Below, in pieces: positions 6,849 through 16,225 of a stretch of 34,300 nucleotides of DNA. Origin of the DNA: Candidatus Rifleibacteriota bacterium (GTDB lineage Bacteria; Muiribacteriota; Ozemobacteria; Ozemobacterales; Ozemobacteraceae); assembly GCA_905236675.1 (NCBI GenBank), contig CAJOND010000029.1, forward strand, positions 1-34,300. The letters are read 5' to 3'. The notes beneath the pieces are model-generated. The model was given only the letters and a program-made list of their open reading frames with translations, did no database searches and was not told the DNA's origin. How positions within the stretch are numbered: the first letter of the stretch is position 1; each line of letters begins with the position of its first letter. The position numbers and the translations under genes are program-made.

Positions 6849-9203
6849 ATGAAAAAGAAATACAACGTTACTGTAATGAGCTGTTCGGCTTGTTCTGCCT
6901 ATGTAGATAAGGTTGTCAGAAAGATTGACGGTGTTAAAGAAGTAAACGTGAATCTTCTGACCAATTCTATGGTGGTAGACTATGACGAAAGCAAAACCAA
7001 CGATGAAGCCATAATAGCTGCTGTTATAGATGCTGATTTCGGTGCATCTGTTGCAGAAGAATCCAAAACGGATGAATCATCGTTGCAAGGCTCTGAAAGA
7101 GCCGTGACAATCAATAATATTAAGAATGATAAAGCTAATATTCAAAACCAGACATCAAACAAGCTTAGTAACGAAGTTTCTAATGAATTAGCTTTAATGA
7201 AAAAACGTATTATTTTTTCTTTTGCTTTCCTTATCCCTTTATATTGGGTGTCTATGGGACACATGATTAATCTGCCATTGCCGAAATGGTTGTGTGGACT
7301 AGAAAATGCAATGTCATTTGCTCTGATTCAATTTTTATTGACTCTTCCTATCGTTATTTTCAATCAAAAATACTTTATAAATGGAACAAAAAGCCTTTTA
7401 AGAAAAGCTCCCAATATGGATGCACTCATTATGACTGGTTCGACAGCTGCATTGATTTATGGTTGTTTTGCAATGTTTAGAATCAGTTATGGTCTTGGCC
7501 ACGGCAATTTAGATTTGGTTAAAGAATACGTTTCAAATCTATACTTTGAATCTGCTGCCACTATTTTAACTCTTATAACTTTAGGAAAATTCTTAGAAGC
7601 CCGTTCAAAGGGTAAAACTTCAGAAGCAGTAGCAATGCTTATGGATCTTGCTCCAAAGACAGCAATTGTTGAAAGAAATGGTGCTGAAATAGAAATACCT
7701 GCAGAACAAGTCATGGTTGGCGATATTATAATCGTAAAGCCTGGTATGAGCATTGCTGTTGACGGCATTATTACAGAAGGAAACACTTCTATTGACCAAT
7801 CTGCTTTAACGGGCGAAAGTTTGCCTGTGGAAAAGAGCCTTGGAGATAGTGTTGCCGCAGGAACAATAAACAAGAATGGTTATATAAAATTCAAAGCTTC
7901 AAAGGTTGGCAAAGAAACTACCGTTGCAAAAATCGTTGAACTTGTTGAAACTGCTGCAGCTACAAAGGCTCCAATAGCAAGGCTTGCGGACAAGGTCAGT
8001 GGAATATTCGTTCCGACTGTTATTGCTATAGCTTTATTAACCGCTATTGTCTGGCTTTGCTTGGGTAAAGATTTTGAATTTGCACTGTCTACTGCAATTT
8101 CAGTTCTTGTAATTTCATGTCCCTGTGCTTTGGGACTTGCTACTCCTGTTGCTATTATGGTTGGAACAGGGAAATCAGCTCAGAATGGTATTTTGATAAA
8201 ATCAGCCGCTGCTTTAGAAAACACTCAATCTATTACTACTGTTGTATTAGATAAAACAGGTACTATTACAGAAGGGAAACCTGTTGTAACCGATATTATA
8301 CCATTTAAATTGGTTAGCAAAGAAAACCTTTTCAGTATAGCAACCTCATTAGAAAAAAAATCTGAGCATCCATTAGGATTAGCTATTGTTGAAAAAGCAG
8401 AAAAAGAAGGAGTCGACGTTTTCCCTATAGAAGATTTTGAAGCTATTCCTGGAAGAGGAGTTAAGGGAAAAGTAGTTGGTAGAGGGATAATAGCTGGAAA
8501 TTTAGCTTTTATGAAAGAATACTGTATTTCTTCTGATATTTTTGAAATAGAAGGTAAAAAATTAGCTGAAGAAGGTAAAACGCCGTTGTTCTTTGCTACA
8601 GGATCTTCAAATTCTGGCTATACTGCTATGGGAATTATTGCAGTAGCAGACCCTATAAAAGAAAGCAGTTTCAAAGCTATTGAAGAACTGAAGAAAAAAG
8701 GTATCAAAGTAATGATGCTTACAGGCGATAATGTTTTGATTGCTGAAAGCATAAAAAATAAACTTGGAATAGACAAAGCTATAGCAGAAGTTTTGCCTCA
8801 AGATAAAGATTCTGAAATACAAAAGCTTCAAGATGCCGGCGAAAAAGTTGCTATGGTAGGCGATGGAATAAATGATGCTCCTGCATTGGTTAGAGCAGAT
8901 GTTGGGATTGCTATAGGTGCTGGCACTGATATTGCTATTGAATCGGCCGATATAGTGCTGATTAAAAACGACCTTAACGATGTCACAAAAGCTTATACTT
9001 TGAGTAAAGCTGTTGTAAGAAACATTAAGCAGAATCTTTTCTGGGCTTTTTTCTATAATGTGATTGGTATTCCTTTGGCAGCAGGCGTTTTCTACTCTTT
9101 GTTAGGATGGAAACTAAGCCCGATGTTTGCAGCACTAGCAATGAGTCTAAGTTCAGTGACAGTTGTAACTAATGCTTTAAGACTGAAAAATATTAAATTT
9201 TGA
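6849..9203 (+). CDS. copA: Copper-exporting P1B-type ATPase
   Basis: 784 residues, inner-membrane heavy-metal pump. One N-terminal HMA domain (1-70) has SCSACSAY, a CxxC metal site. A polar linker (~75-115, Asn/Ser-rich) follows. The membrane part has about eight helices. P-type landmarks are in order: TGES (~320, actuator), CPCALGLATP (~424, the metal-binding CPC of P1B pumps), DKTGTITEG (phosphorylated Asp ~467), the SEHPLG nucleotide-binding motif, TGDN, and GDGINDAPAL (~671). NVIGIPLAAG and MSLSSVTVVTNALRL near the end are the conserved Asn and Met/Ser residues typical of Cu(I) pumps. A good GGAG lies before the ATG. It starts 17 bases after thrA with no terminator between, so read-through from thrA is likely, although the functions are unrelated. 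Confidence 0.95.
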   Translation: MKKKYNVTVMSCSACSAYVDKVVRKIDGVKEVNVNLLTNSMVVDYDESKTNDEAIIAAVIDADFGASVAEESKTDESSLQGSERAVTINNIKNDKANIQNQTSNKLSNEVSNELALMKKRIIFSFAFLIPLYWVSMGHMINLPLPKWLCGLENAMSFALIQFLLTLPIVIFNQKYFINGTKSLLRKAPNMDALIMTGSTAALIYGCFAMFRISYGLGHGNLDLVKEYVSNLYFESAATILTLITLGKFLEARSKGKTSEAVAMLMDLAPKTAIVERNGAEIEIPAEQVMVGDIIIVKPGMSIAVDGIITEGNTSIDQSALTGESLPVEKSLGDSVAAGTINKNGYIKFKASKVGKETTVAKIVELVETAAATKAPIARLADKVSGIFVPTVIAIALLTAIVWLCLGKDFEFALSTAISVLVISCPCALGLATPVAIMVGTGKSAQNGILIKSAAALENTQSITTVVLDKTGTITEGKPVVTDIIPFKLVSKENLFSIATSLEKKSEHPLGLAIVEKAEKEGVDVFPIEDFEAIPGRGVKGKVVGRGIIAGNLAFMKEYCISSDIFEIEGKKLAEEGKTPLFFATGSSNSGYTAMGIIAVADPIKESSFKAIEELKKKGIKVMMLTGDNVLIAESIKNKLGIDKAIAEVLPQDKDSEIQKLQDAGEKVAMVGDGINDAPALVRADVGIAIGAGTDIAIESADIVLIKNDLNDVTKAYTLSKAVVRNIKQNLFWAFFYNVIGIPLAAGVFYSLLGWKLSPMFAALAMSLSSVTVVTNALRLKNIKF

Positions 9204-9304
9204 CCAACAATTTCATGGATAAAAACAATTAATTAAAGATAAATTTCAGAGTAGCCGATACCTTTAAAGAATAATAATTTATTCTTGATTGAAGAGGCGT
9301 TAAA

Positions 9305-12300
9305 ATGGCGAACAGATATTTATCAAAAATCATTCCGATTCTAGTAGGTTCACTGCTGGCTACGAATACGGCTTTTGCTGGCGGTATAATTTCAGACAAA
9401 GAAATAGGTGAAATAGCTAACAGACAAGGTAAAGTAGCAGCAAAAATCGGTTCCAGAGTTGATGGTACTTCTCTTCTTTACCAAAGTTTGCCTACAAAGC
9501 TTCCCAATGATGCCATAAAGAAATCGCCAATAAATGCCTCTATACGTGCTATCGTAGGTGGAGTAAATTTTACTTCAGCCGATATAGACAATACCATGGT
9601 TCCATTTGCTACAAAAAATAGTTCTAGTTTAAACGATCTATTTCATGATGGTGGTGAATGGCCTGGATTTAATGGTGATACCACTACAGATGATGGTGTC
9701 GGAAGTGGTGAAAATCAGGCCAAAGAGATATATGACTATGATGGAAATGGTCATTATCCAAAAGCTTGTTTAAGATATATAGGTAGTCACTGCTATATTT
9801 TTGTGCCTGTAATGTTTTTCCCAACATTACCAAAAGCTCTTTCATCATCTGAAACTGAAACTCCAAAGGCTTATGCTGAATGGAACATGAGCTGGCCTCA
9901 TAACTCTAATCTGAAATTTTCTCCTGATGCAACAGATGGAACTGTTTTGGAACCTAGATATATGCTAGGAACAGATAAGGCTACAGCAAAGCTTACTTTG
10001 GCAAAAATAGCTGATGAATTTGATAATAATATTTACCCCAAAATGCGTGAATACTTAGGGACAGAACCAGATATAGATGGTGATCCAAAAATATTCATTT
10101 TCATTGATAGTATAAGACTCCCTACAAATTCCATGATTGGTTACTTTAATCCTGGTAACCAGCTTGTTCGCTCTTCTTATGCTACAAGTAACGAGAAAGA
10201 AATTCTTTTCGTAGATATATATAGATATTATACAGATAGTGCTAAGGTTACCTCAACGATTGCTCATGAATTTGCTCATATGATTATTTTCAATGAATCA
10301 TATACAGTAGAAAACAATATGTTAATCGGCTTGGAAAAATGGCTTGAAGAAGGTATAACCCAATATGTAGAATATTTATACTGCGGAAAATTTCCAGCAA
10401 ATCTTGATAAATTTGTTATTGAGCCAGATACTAATCTTGTAGAGTCTCGTAATTCTGTTTGGCTTGGAGACAGTCCATTCGCAAATTATGGAGCGTCATT
10501 TTTATGGACATACTATGTTTTAGAAAAATATGGTTATGCTAATGTTCCAAATTTTCTTAAAGCTATAATCAGAGCAAAAGTTGATGGCGGAACAGGTAAT
10601 TATGATTCTGTTTTAAAAGCAAGTAACACAAACTTTATAACAGTATTTAAAGATTGGGTTGTAGCCAACTATCTTGATAAAGTATATAAAAATGATGGTG
10701 TGTCCCTTCTCAACGATGGAAAATGGGGCTACAAAGCTGATGCTGATAAAGATATGTCAAACGATATAGGTTATACTCTTAAGCTTCCTATACCGCCAAA
10801 TGATACTTTCACTCTTTCAAGCGATATGAATACACGTTCTGGAAGCGTAAATTCATGGGCAGGGGACTGCATAGCCCTTTCAGGAAACAATGGTAATCTT
10901 AATGTTGCTTTCGATGGAAGCAATAACGGAACTTTTGCCTGTGCTGTAGTGAAGAGAGGTAGTTCTGTAGATACTGCTTGCGAATTTATGAATCTTGACA
11001 CAAATCAGGCAGGTAATTTGATAGTTCAAAATTATGGAACCACTGGAACTTATGAAACCATTCTACTGATTCCGATGGTTTGTTCTAATTATAATTATGA
11101 AAAGCTAAATTACGTATATTCAGCAAGTTTCGACGATTTAAAAGTTGCGATATTCCCTAACCCGATTTTTGAAAACTTCTTGCATATTGTAGTAAGAACA
11201 GAAAAGGATTTCGCATCTGAACCACGAATTCAGATGACTTATAACGGAACCCAGGGCTATCTTACCGTTAGTCCTGTAAATTCTTCAACCTATATGACTA
11301 ATTATACTGTAACAGCAGATGGGGAAGGTTCTATAGTCTGTACAGGAACAAATAAAAACGGAGTGATATTGTCTAATTCATTGAATTTTACAGCTTCTTA
11401 TTATGCAAGGGGTAGCTCAGGCTCTTTGGTTGCTAATTATGCTGCTGTTAATATTCCTAAAAATGCTCTTTCTTCTAATGGAACAGTTGTTTTGGCTTCG
11501 AGTGACAGTTCCACTTCTTATGAAGGTTTGGTGAGAATGAGCAAGAATGTAGACTTGGCTTTGCCAGTAGATCAAGCTGACAAAGCTTTGGAAATCTCAA
11601 TTCCTATTAATGCATCTGTAAGTTATGATAGTAGTAAAGCTGGGTTGTATAGAGCTACTACATCTGGTCACAAATGGGTTGGACCAGTCAGTGTTGCAAA
11701 TGGAAAAGCAAAAGGCAAAATTGATGTTTCTGCCTCTTTGTTTGTCGCTTCTGATGAAACTGCTCCTGTAATTTCTGATTGTGCAGAAATTAGGGGAAAT
11801 GGCAAATATGCTGTTAAAATCAATGATATTGGTAGTGGAATAAGCAGCTCAACAGTTAAAGTCCTTTGTGATGGCAAGAAAATAAAATCAACCTTTGTAG
11901 AAGATGAAGTTGTTTTTGATACTTCTTCGATGAAGAATTCTTCAAAAGTATTTGAAATCGAAGCTTCAGATAATTCAGGCAATACAGCAAGGGCTTCAAT
12001 AAGAGCTGTTGCTGGTGCAAATGAACTTGCCCAGATTGTGGCTTATCCAAATCCTGCCAAAAACCGTTCTGTTATTAGAGCTACAGTAACTGGAGCCAAT
12101 AAGAATGGTGGAATTGGAAACGTAAAGATTTATGACATAAATGGTCATAAAGTTATGGAAGGTGCTTTGGTAGAAACTATCAATGGTATATATGAATTTG
12201 ACTGGGATTTAATGAATAAGAAAAACAAAAGAGTAGCCAATGGAGCATACCTTGCCGATATAAGACTTAGCGTAGCTGGTAACTCTTATAAAGAACGAAT

Positions 12301-12322
12301 TAAAATTGCGGTTTTACGTTGA
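9305..12322 (+). CDS. Large secreted zinc metalloprotease (M30-like) with FlgD-Ig-type C-terminus
   Basis: 1005 residues. The signal peptide is about 1-25 (hydrophobic IIPILVGSLLA, cleavage near AFA-GG). The catalytic region holds HEFAH at ~321-325, with WLEEG about 24 residues later. This HExxH...E gluzincin layout resembles hyicolysin-type M30 peptidases ('HEFxHxI...WxxEG'). Downstream are beta-rich Ig/Big-like segments (~500-900). The last ~100 residues are a FlgD-Ig/T9SS-tail-like domain (IVAYPNPAKN, VKIYDINGHKV, GAYLADIRL, KRIKIAVLR-like ending). That fold often mediates surface retention or secretion, although no type IX secretion genes are in view. The ATG is preceded by AGAGG at 7 bases. 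The next gene follows after 17 bases, so they are probably co-transcribed. It likely degrades external protein; substrate unknown. Confidence 0.85.
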   Translation: MANRYLSKIIPILVGSLLATNTAFAGGIISDKEIGEIANRQGKVAAKIGSRVDGTSLLYQSLPTKLPNDAIKKSPINASIRAIVGGVNFTSADIDNTMVPFATKNSSSLNDLFHDGGEWPGFNGDTTTDDGVGSGENQAKEIYDYDGNGHYPKACLRYIGSHCYIFVPVMFFPTLPKALSSSETETPKAYAEWNMSWPHNSNLKFSPDATDGTVLEPRYMLGTDKATAKLTLAKIADEFDNNIYPKMREYLGTEPDIDGDPKIFIFIDSIRLPTNSMIGYFNPGNQLVRSSYATSNEKEILFVDIYRYYTDSAKVTSTIAHEFAHMIIFNESYTVENNMLIGLEKWLEEGITQYVEYLYCGKFPANLDKFVIEPDTNLVESRNSVWLGDSPFANYGASFLWTYYVLEKYGYANVPNFLKAIIRAKVDGGTGNYDSVLKASNTNFITVFKDWVVANYLDKVYKNDGVSLLNDGKWGYKADADKDMSNDIGYTLKLPIPPNDTFTLSSDMNTRSGSVNSWAGDCIALSGNNGNLNVAFDGSNNGTFACAVVKRGSSVDTACEFMNLDTNQAGNLIVQNYGTTGTYETILLIPMVCSNYNYEKLNYVYSASFDDLKVAIFPNPIFENFLHIVVRTEKDFASEPRIQMTYNGTQGYLTVSPVNSSTYMTNYTVTADGEGSIVCTGTNKNGVILSNSLNFTASYYARGSSGSLVANYAAVNIPKNALSSNGTVVLASSDSSTSYEGLVRMSKNVDLALPVDQADKALEISIPINASVSYDSSKAGLYRATTSGHKWVGPVSVANGKAKGKIDVSASLFVASDETAPVISDCAEIRGNGKYAVKINDIGSGISSSTVKVLCDGKKIKSTFVEDEVVFDTSSMKNSSKVFEIEASDNSGNTARASIRAVAGANELAQIVAYPNPAKNRSVIRATVTGANKNGGIGNVKIYDINGHKVMEGALVETINGIYEFDWDLMNKKNKRVANGAYLADIRLSVAGNSYKERIKIAVLR

Positions 12323-12339
12323 TTAACGGAGATAATAAA

Positions 12340-12948
12340 ATGAAAAAAGCTAAATATTTGCTTCTAATTATAGTGCTTTTGGCTTTCCCAATGATTCAAA
12401 ACTGCGGAACCAGCAGTAGGAGCACAAGCTCTATTATAGTTGCTGATACTCTTATAAATGAAGGCTGGGATGCAATTAAGATTGGTAATTATGAAACCGC
12501 AAGAACTTCTTTTGAACAGGCTTTAAATGAAAACCTAACTACAGCTCAACGGGTTAATGCCAATAATGGTTATGGCTGGTCACTTTCAAAAGCTGGAAGA
12601 ATAATAGAAGCTATTCCTTATTTTGAAAAAGCTTATGCTTCTGATAATGAAGCTAAAGTTGGGCTTGCTGGTTGTTTGATTTATCGTCATATGTCAAGTT
12701 CTGACTATGTTAGAGCAGCAGAAATGCTTGGTAATATGCCACCGGAAAAATTTGCTCAGGTTCATTCAGGTCTTGCATTGAGTTCTGGCAAAGTTCATGC
12801 TTTGGCTGCTTTAGCTTATGCTCTTTCTGGTGATGAAGAAAACGCAACAAGGTATATAAACAAAGCAGCTGCTCTAGACTCTTTGTTAGCAGGAACGACA
12901 GTCGATAAGATAGATGAAGCTTTTGATCTTCTTGGCTGGAAAAATTAA
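12340..12948 (+). CDS. Exported TPR-repeat protein, possible lipoprotein
   Basis: 202 residues from ATG 12340, chosen over an in-frame TTG at 12319 because GGAG at 12328-12331 serves the ATG and the TTG would overlap the upstream gene. The N-terminus is a signal peptide (KKAKYLLLIIVLLAFPMIQNC). The Cys after MIQN is positioned like a lipobox Cys, but Asn at -1 is atypical. TPR-like helices follow (~30-180), for example GWDAIKIGNYETARTSFEQA and GWSLSKAGRIIEAIPYFEKA. It starts 17 bases after the metalloprotease, so it may assist assembly or anchoring of that protein. A strong terminator follows. Confidence 0.8.
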   Translation: MKKAKYLLLIIVLLAFPMIQNCGTSSRSTSSIIVADTLINEGWDAIKIGNYETARTSFEQALNENLTTAQRVNANNGYGWSLSKAGRIIEAIPYFEKAYASDNEAKVGLAGCLIYRHMSSSDYVRAAEMLGNMPPEKFAQVHSGLALSSGKVHALAALAYALSGDEENATRYINKAAALDSLLAGTTVDKIDEAFDLLGWKN

Positions 12949-12960
12949 TTGCCTAAAATA

Positions 12961-12998
12961 AAAACCTCTTTTGAGTAATACTCAAAAGAGGTTTTTTT
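12961..12998 (+). terminator. Bidirectional rho-independent terminator
   Basis: AACCTCTTTTGAG and CTCAAAAGAGGTT pair perfectly around TAATA, flanked by an A run on the left and a T run on the right. It works in both directions and lies between the convergent genes ending at 12948 and 13014. Confidence 0.9.
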
Positions 12999-13013
12999 AT
13001 TTTAGAACTAATA

Positions 13014-13964
13014 TTACTTTAAATTTCTTAATTGTTCTGCTAATTCTTTAACTGCTTGAGAATCACCGCGTTGAACCGCATTGTAATATTCCTGGGTTAA
13101 ACGCTGTTTTTCTTGAGCTGTATCAGATATTTCTTTTGTATTTTCGCATGAACCTGTATTGCTATCAATAACATTTTCATAATATTCCTGAGTCATGCGG
13201 TCTTCTTCAGCAATAGATGTTTCAGATTGTTCTGTTGTTGATTCTTCTGGACTAGAAGCTGTATTATCAACCATGTCTACTTTTCTGTTGGCCTTCAAGA
13301 AGCTGTCCATATATTTATTAAGTTTTTTATCAAAAGCTTTTTCGCCAAATACAGCACTTGCACCAACCATATCAGCATAGAAGTCTTCCCAACAGCGACC
13401 ACCATTTGGATTTAGAAAACTGCTGTCGATAAGTTCTTTTATTCCACCAACAGCTAATGTTACACCATAAGCAAATACAGAGGACCCAAATAAACTCTTA
13501 ATATGAAGAGCTAATTCTGCTGATTTTTTAATATGCAAAGCTTTGTCGTCCTGGAAGTCATCTCGAGTTATCTGTTCACCATTATATTCAACATTCAGGT
13601 TATCAATAGAACTCTGAGAGTAATCAAACATTCTATCGAATGTCTTTTTCCAGAAAATTACGGGAACAGAACTGAGGAAATTCATATTGAAAGCGTTCTG
13701 TAACCAAGAGCGAGCTTTGCTCAACAGTGAAGTCTTTTCTTTGGGTGCTTCTGCTGTTGTTTCATTGCTAGAAGATTCTGAAACAGTAGTATCATCTGAT
13801 TTCTTAAATTTAGATTTTATTTTGTTGAAAGCAGAATCTACTTTTTCATGAACTTTTGATATTGCGCTGGAAAGTTTAGATGAAAGTGTACCTGCGTTTG
13901 TCTGAACAGGTACACAGGATAACATTACAGAAATTACAAGTAATAATGATATTTTCTTATTCAT
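13014..13964 (-). CDS. Exported protein with a YfiM/DUF2279-like segment
   Basis: 316 residues. The signal peptide (KKISLLLVISVMLSC...) ends near NA-G at ~25; a Cys at 17 is inside the hydrophobic core, so a lipoprotein is less likely. Residues ~25-95 are charged and low in complexity. Residues ~155-210 (YGVTLAVGGIKELIDSSFL, then GRCWEDFYADMVGASAV) follow the pattern 'G-x-x-x-x-x-G-x-x-K-E-x-x-D...W-x-D-x-x-A-D-x-x-G-A' of YfiM/DUF2279 proteins. The Ser/Thr/Glu-rich tail repeats the motif RxTQEYYxxV twice (around 253-263 and 286-297). No Shine-Dalgarno is visible (see the promoter at 13974). Function unknown, probably envelope-associated. Confidence 0.7.
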   Translation of the reverse strand: MNKKISLLLVISVMLSCVPVQTNAGTLSSKLSSAISKVHEKVDSAFNKIKSKFKKSDDTTVSESSSNETTAEAPKEKTSLLSKARSWLQNAFNMNFLSSVPVIFWKKTFDRMFDYSQSSIDNLNVEYNGEQITRDDFQDDKALHIKKSAELALHIKSLFGSSVFAYGVTLAVGGIKELIDSSFLNPNGGRCWEDFYADMVGASAVFGEKAFDKKLNKYMDSFLKANRKVDMVDNTASSPEESTTEQSETSIAEEDRMTQEYYENVIDSNTGSCENTKEISDTAQEKQRLTQEYYNAVQRGDSQAVKELAEQLRNLK

Positions 13965-13973
13965 AGTAGAATA

Positions 13974-13979
13974 ATTATA
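13974..13979 (-). promoter_or_regulatory. -10 box implying a nearly leaderless mRNA
   Basis: On the minus strand TATAAT ends only nine bases before the ATG at 13964. The transcript would start about three bases from the start codon, and no Shine-Dalgarno exists in the gap. A -35 element is not convincing. Confidence 0.5.
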
Positions 13980-14124
13980 ATCAATTTTTAGTATAAACGT
14001 AAGCCCCCTTTAAAAGAAAAAATGAAGAGTTTAAAAAAATAGAAACTTATAAAAATATTAAAATTTGATTTTATAATTCTTAAATATTAATTGTATAATT
14101 AAATATTGACAGGTTGGTTATATT

Positions 14125-14913
14125 ATGAAGAAACGACGAATAGATGAGCTTGTGGTAGAACAAGGATTAGCAGATAATCTTGATATGGCACGTCGTCTTA
14201 TCATGTCAGGAGAAATACGTTCTGGTGACAGAGTATGGGATAAGGCCGGGGAAAAAGTATCTGAAGATACAGAATTAGAACTTAAAAGCAGACATTGCAA
14301 GTGGGTTTCTAAAGGTGGTTTAAAATTAGAAAAAGCCATAAAAGATTTTTCCCTTAAACCTCAAGGAATGCGTTGCCTTGATATAGGTGCTTCAACTGGC
14401 GGCTTTACAGATGTTTTGCTTCAAAACGGAGCGGCAGAAGTCATAGCTCTTGATGTCGGTCAAGGACTATTAGACCCAAAAGTTGCCAATAACCCCCGTG
14501 TTATCATTAAGGACAAAACAAATTTTAAATTGCTTAAACCTGGGGATCTAGGCGAACCTTTCGATGTTATAGTTACTGACGTTTCTTTTATTTCATTGAC
14601 TAAAATATTGCCAAATGCAGTTGGAATGATGAGAGATGAGTCTTACATAGTAGCATTGATAAAACCACAATTTGAAGCGGAACGCTATCAGGTTCCAGAG
14701 GGTGGAATAATTAAAGATCCTGAAATACAGATAGAAATAATAGAAAAACTAATTAATTCTTTAGGTGAATCAGGACTTTATCTCAATGCAATTTCTCCTA
14801 TCCCATTAGTGAACAGACGAAAAAACATTGAATTTCTTTCTCTTTGGAAAAAGACGAAAATTAACGAATTGCCAGATATTCGCAAGATTGTTTATGATTC
14901 ACATAAGGTTTGA
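14125..14913 (+). CDS. tlyA: TlyA-family 16S/23S rRNA 2'-O-ribose methyltransferase
   Basis: 262 residues, the family's usual size. Residues ~3-65 are an S4 RNA-binding domain (KRRIDELVVEQGLADN, ARRLIMSGEI). Residues ~68-250 are an FtsJ/RrmJ-type methyltransferase: WVSKGGLKLEKAI (catalytic Lys), LDIGASTGGFTD (SAM site), VIVTDVSFIS (catalytic Asp) and ALIKPQFE (second Lys). Family members methylate rRNA cytidines (C1409 of 16S and/or C1920 of 23S in mycobacteria); some are called haemolysins for historical reasons. AGGTTGG at 14111-14117 is the ribosome binding site. A TATAAT at 14094-14099 is the likely -10. The gene converges on the fucose-isomerase-like gene with only 11 bases between stops. 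Confidence 0.93.
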   Translation: MKKRRIDELVVEQGLADNLDMARRLIMSGEIRSGDRVWDKAGEKVSEDTELELKSRHCKWVSKGGLKLEKAIKDFSLKPQGMRCLDIGASTGGFTDVLLQNGAAEVIALDVGQGLLDPKVANNPRVIIKDKTNFKLLKPGDLGEPFDVIVTDVSFISLTKILPNAVGMMRDESYIVALIKPQFEAERYQVPEGGIIKDPEIQIEIIEKLINSLGESGLYLNAISPIPLVNRRKNIEFLSLWKKTKINELPDIRKIVYDSHKV

Positions 14914-14924
14914 TTAAAAACTAT

Positions 14925-16142
14925 TTATACTCTTGCGTAACCTTCTCCATAGAACCATTCTTGGAGTCTGTTCATGTAATCGCCAGGAATAAGTATATGA
15001 TGATTACCTAAAGGCTTATTGAAAAAATAGCTGTCAACCCCTGGCATATCAAGTTTTAACTGGGTTCTGCATAGATTAGGTGAATATTTATGTTCCATTG
15101 ATTCACCTTTCATCATTACATAGTTTTTATTAACAGGATCAACTCTTAGCATTGTGAAGAATCTTTCTTGAAACTCACCAGCAATAGAGACACCTAGTCC
15201 TGATTCAAAGTGTGTGTCAAGACGATAATAATTCAATATGCTGGTTGGGCAGCTGCAATGGGCGAAAGTAACAACAGAGCCTCTGATGCTGGAAACATTT
15301 GCCATAAAGCAGATCTTCTTGATAGCTTCCTTAACTACCATCATAGTTATTAAAGCGGGAACATCACCTTCACAGGCGGCTGGTATTCCTTCGTCATTGA
15401 GTAAAGCAAGACCTAGACAACCAGTAGTTTTATATTTTGAAAGTAAATCAAAGCATTTCAAAGTTATTGCTGTTAGTTCTTTTGCTGCAATCAATCTTTT
15501 TAAAGCTGCATAAATTGAAGCAGAAAGTAGTAGTTCAGAATCCGAAATATTGGCTTGTTTCCCAGTAAAGCGGGTTAGAAATTCTTTCTTTTCATCTTCT
15601 TCTACTTGTTCAATATAGGTATCAAACTCTTCCATAGAGATTGACAGAACTTTTGCACCAGTGTTCTCTTCTATTTTTGCATAGTCAGGAGCAGAAGCTA
15701 TAAGCCATTTAGAAGGACCACCAATAACGCCTATGACTTGTCCTTCAAGTGTCATTCCAATATCTACAGATACAAGCTTTTGAATTTTCTGAGCCTGGGC
15801 TTCAAAACTTCCATGGACTATAGAAGTTCTACATTCAGGTTCGTTTTGCTTCAACCAGCTAAGAATTTCGACGGCTGCAGGCAAAGAGTTGTCGGTTTCG
15901 CTTGACGCAATAACAAAAGGCTTTCCTGAAGCTTTCAAATCAGACCATAATTGAAGGAAGAAATTTTCTGTTCCACCAGTAAGAATCATTACTACGATAA
16001 AATCACAAGAATCAAACTGTTTATTTGTTATTTCCTGACAGCCAAAAGAGGATAGACAAGCAGATAAGAAATTTTTCTTGAGCTGTGCTAATCTATTTTT
16101 ATCTTGTGACAATGAGTGCAAAAACAATATTCCGGTGGTCAT
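14925..16142 (-). CDS. L-fucose isomerase-like protein
   Basis: 405 residues, cytoplasmic. The C-terminal half carries signatures of the L-fucose/L-arabinose isomerase-like fold: CEGDVPALITMM (metal-ligand Glu), VSSIRGSVVTFAHCSCP (His) and GNHHILIPGDY near the end. The N-terminal half is alpha/beta with two nucleotide-fold-like halves (FIVVMILTGGTENF, GVIGGPSKWLIAS). At 405 residues it is shorter than true L-fucose isomerase (about 590), matching the shorter 'fucose isomerase-like' group whose substrates are mostly unproven. GGGAG lies before the ATG, and an extended -10 sits upstream at 16182-16190. No fucose kinase, aldolase or transporter is nearby, so a sugar role is inferred from fold only. 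Confidence 0.8.
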   Translation of the reverse strand: MTTGILFLHSLSQDKNRLAQLKKNFLSACLSSFGCQEITNKQFDSCDFIVVMILTGGTENFFLQLWSDLKASGKPFVIASSETDNSLPAAVEILSWLKQNEPECRTSIVHGSFEAQAQKIQKLVSVDIGMTLEGQVIGVIGGPSKWLIASAPDYAKIEENTGAKVLSISMEEFDTYIEQVEEDEKKEFLTRFTGKQANISDSELLLSASIYAALKRLIAAKELTAITLKCFDLLSKYKTTGCLGLALLNDEGIPAACEGDVPALITMMVVKEAIKKICFMANVSSIRGSVVTFAHCSCPTSILNYYRLDTHFESGLGVSIAGEFQERFFTMLRVDPVNKNYVMMKGESMEHKYSPNLCRTQLKLDMPGVDSYFFNKPLGNHHILIPGDYMNRLQEWFYGEGYARV

Positions 16143-16181
16143 AACTGTTCTCCCGTAAGTTTATTCTCTATGTACCATAAC

Positions 16182-16190
16182 AGTATAGCA
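16182..16190 (-). promoter_or_regulatory. Extended -10 promoter of the fucose isomerase-like gene
   Basis: The minus strand reads TGCTATACT, an extended -10 element, about 40 bases before the ATG at 16142. The predicted leader is about 33 bases and contains the GGGAG ribosome binding site. Confidence 0.6.
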
Positions 16191-16225
16191 TATTTTATTT
16201 TTATCAGTTAGTTATTTTAATGTAA

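Noticed and set aside
9251..9304. Riboswitch in front of the metalloprotease
   Set aside because: Only a weak AT-rich inverted repeat (AAGAATAA/TTATTCTT) is visible, and the leader is too short for any class I know.
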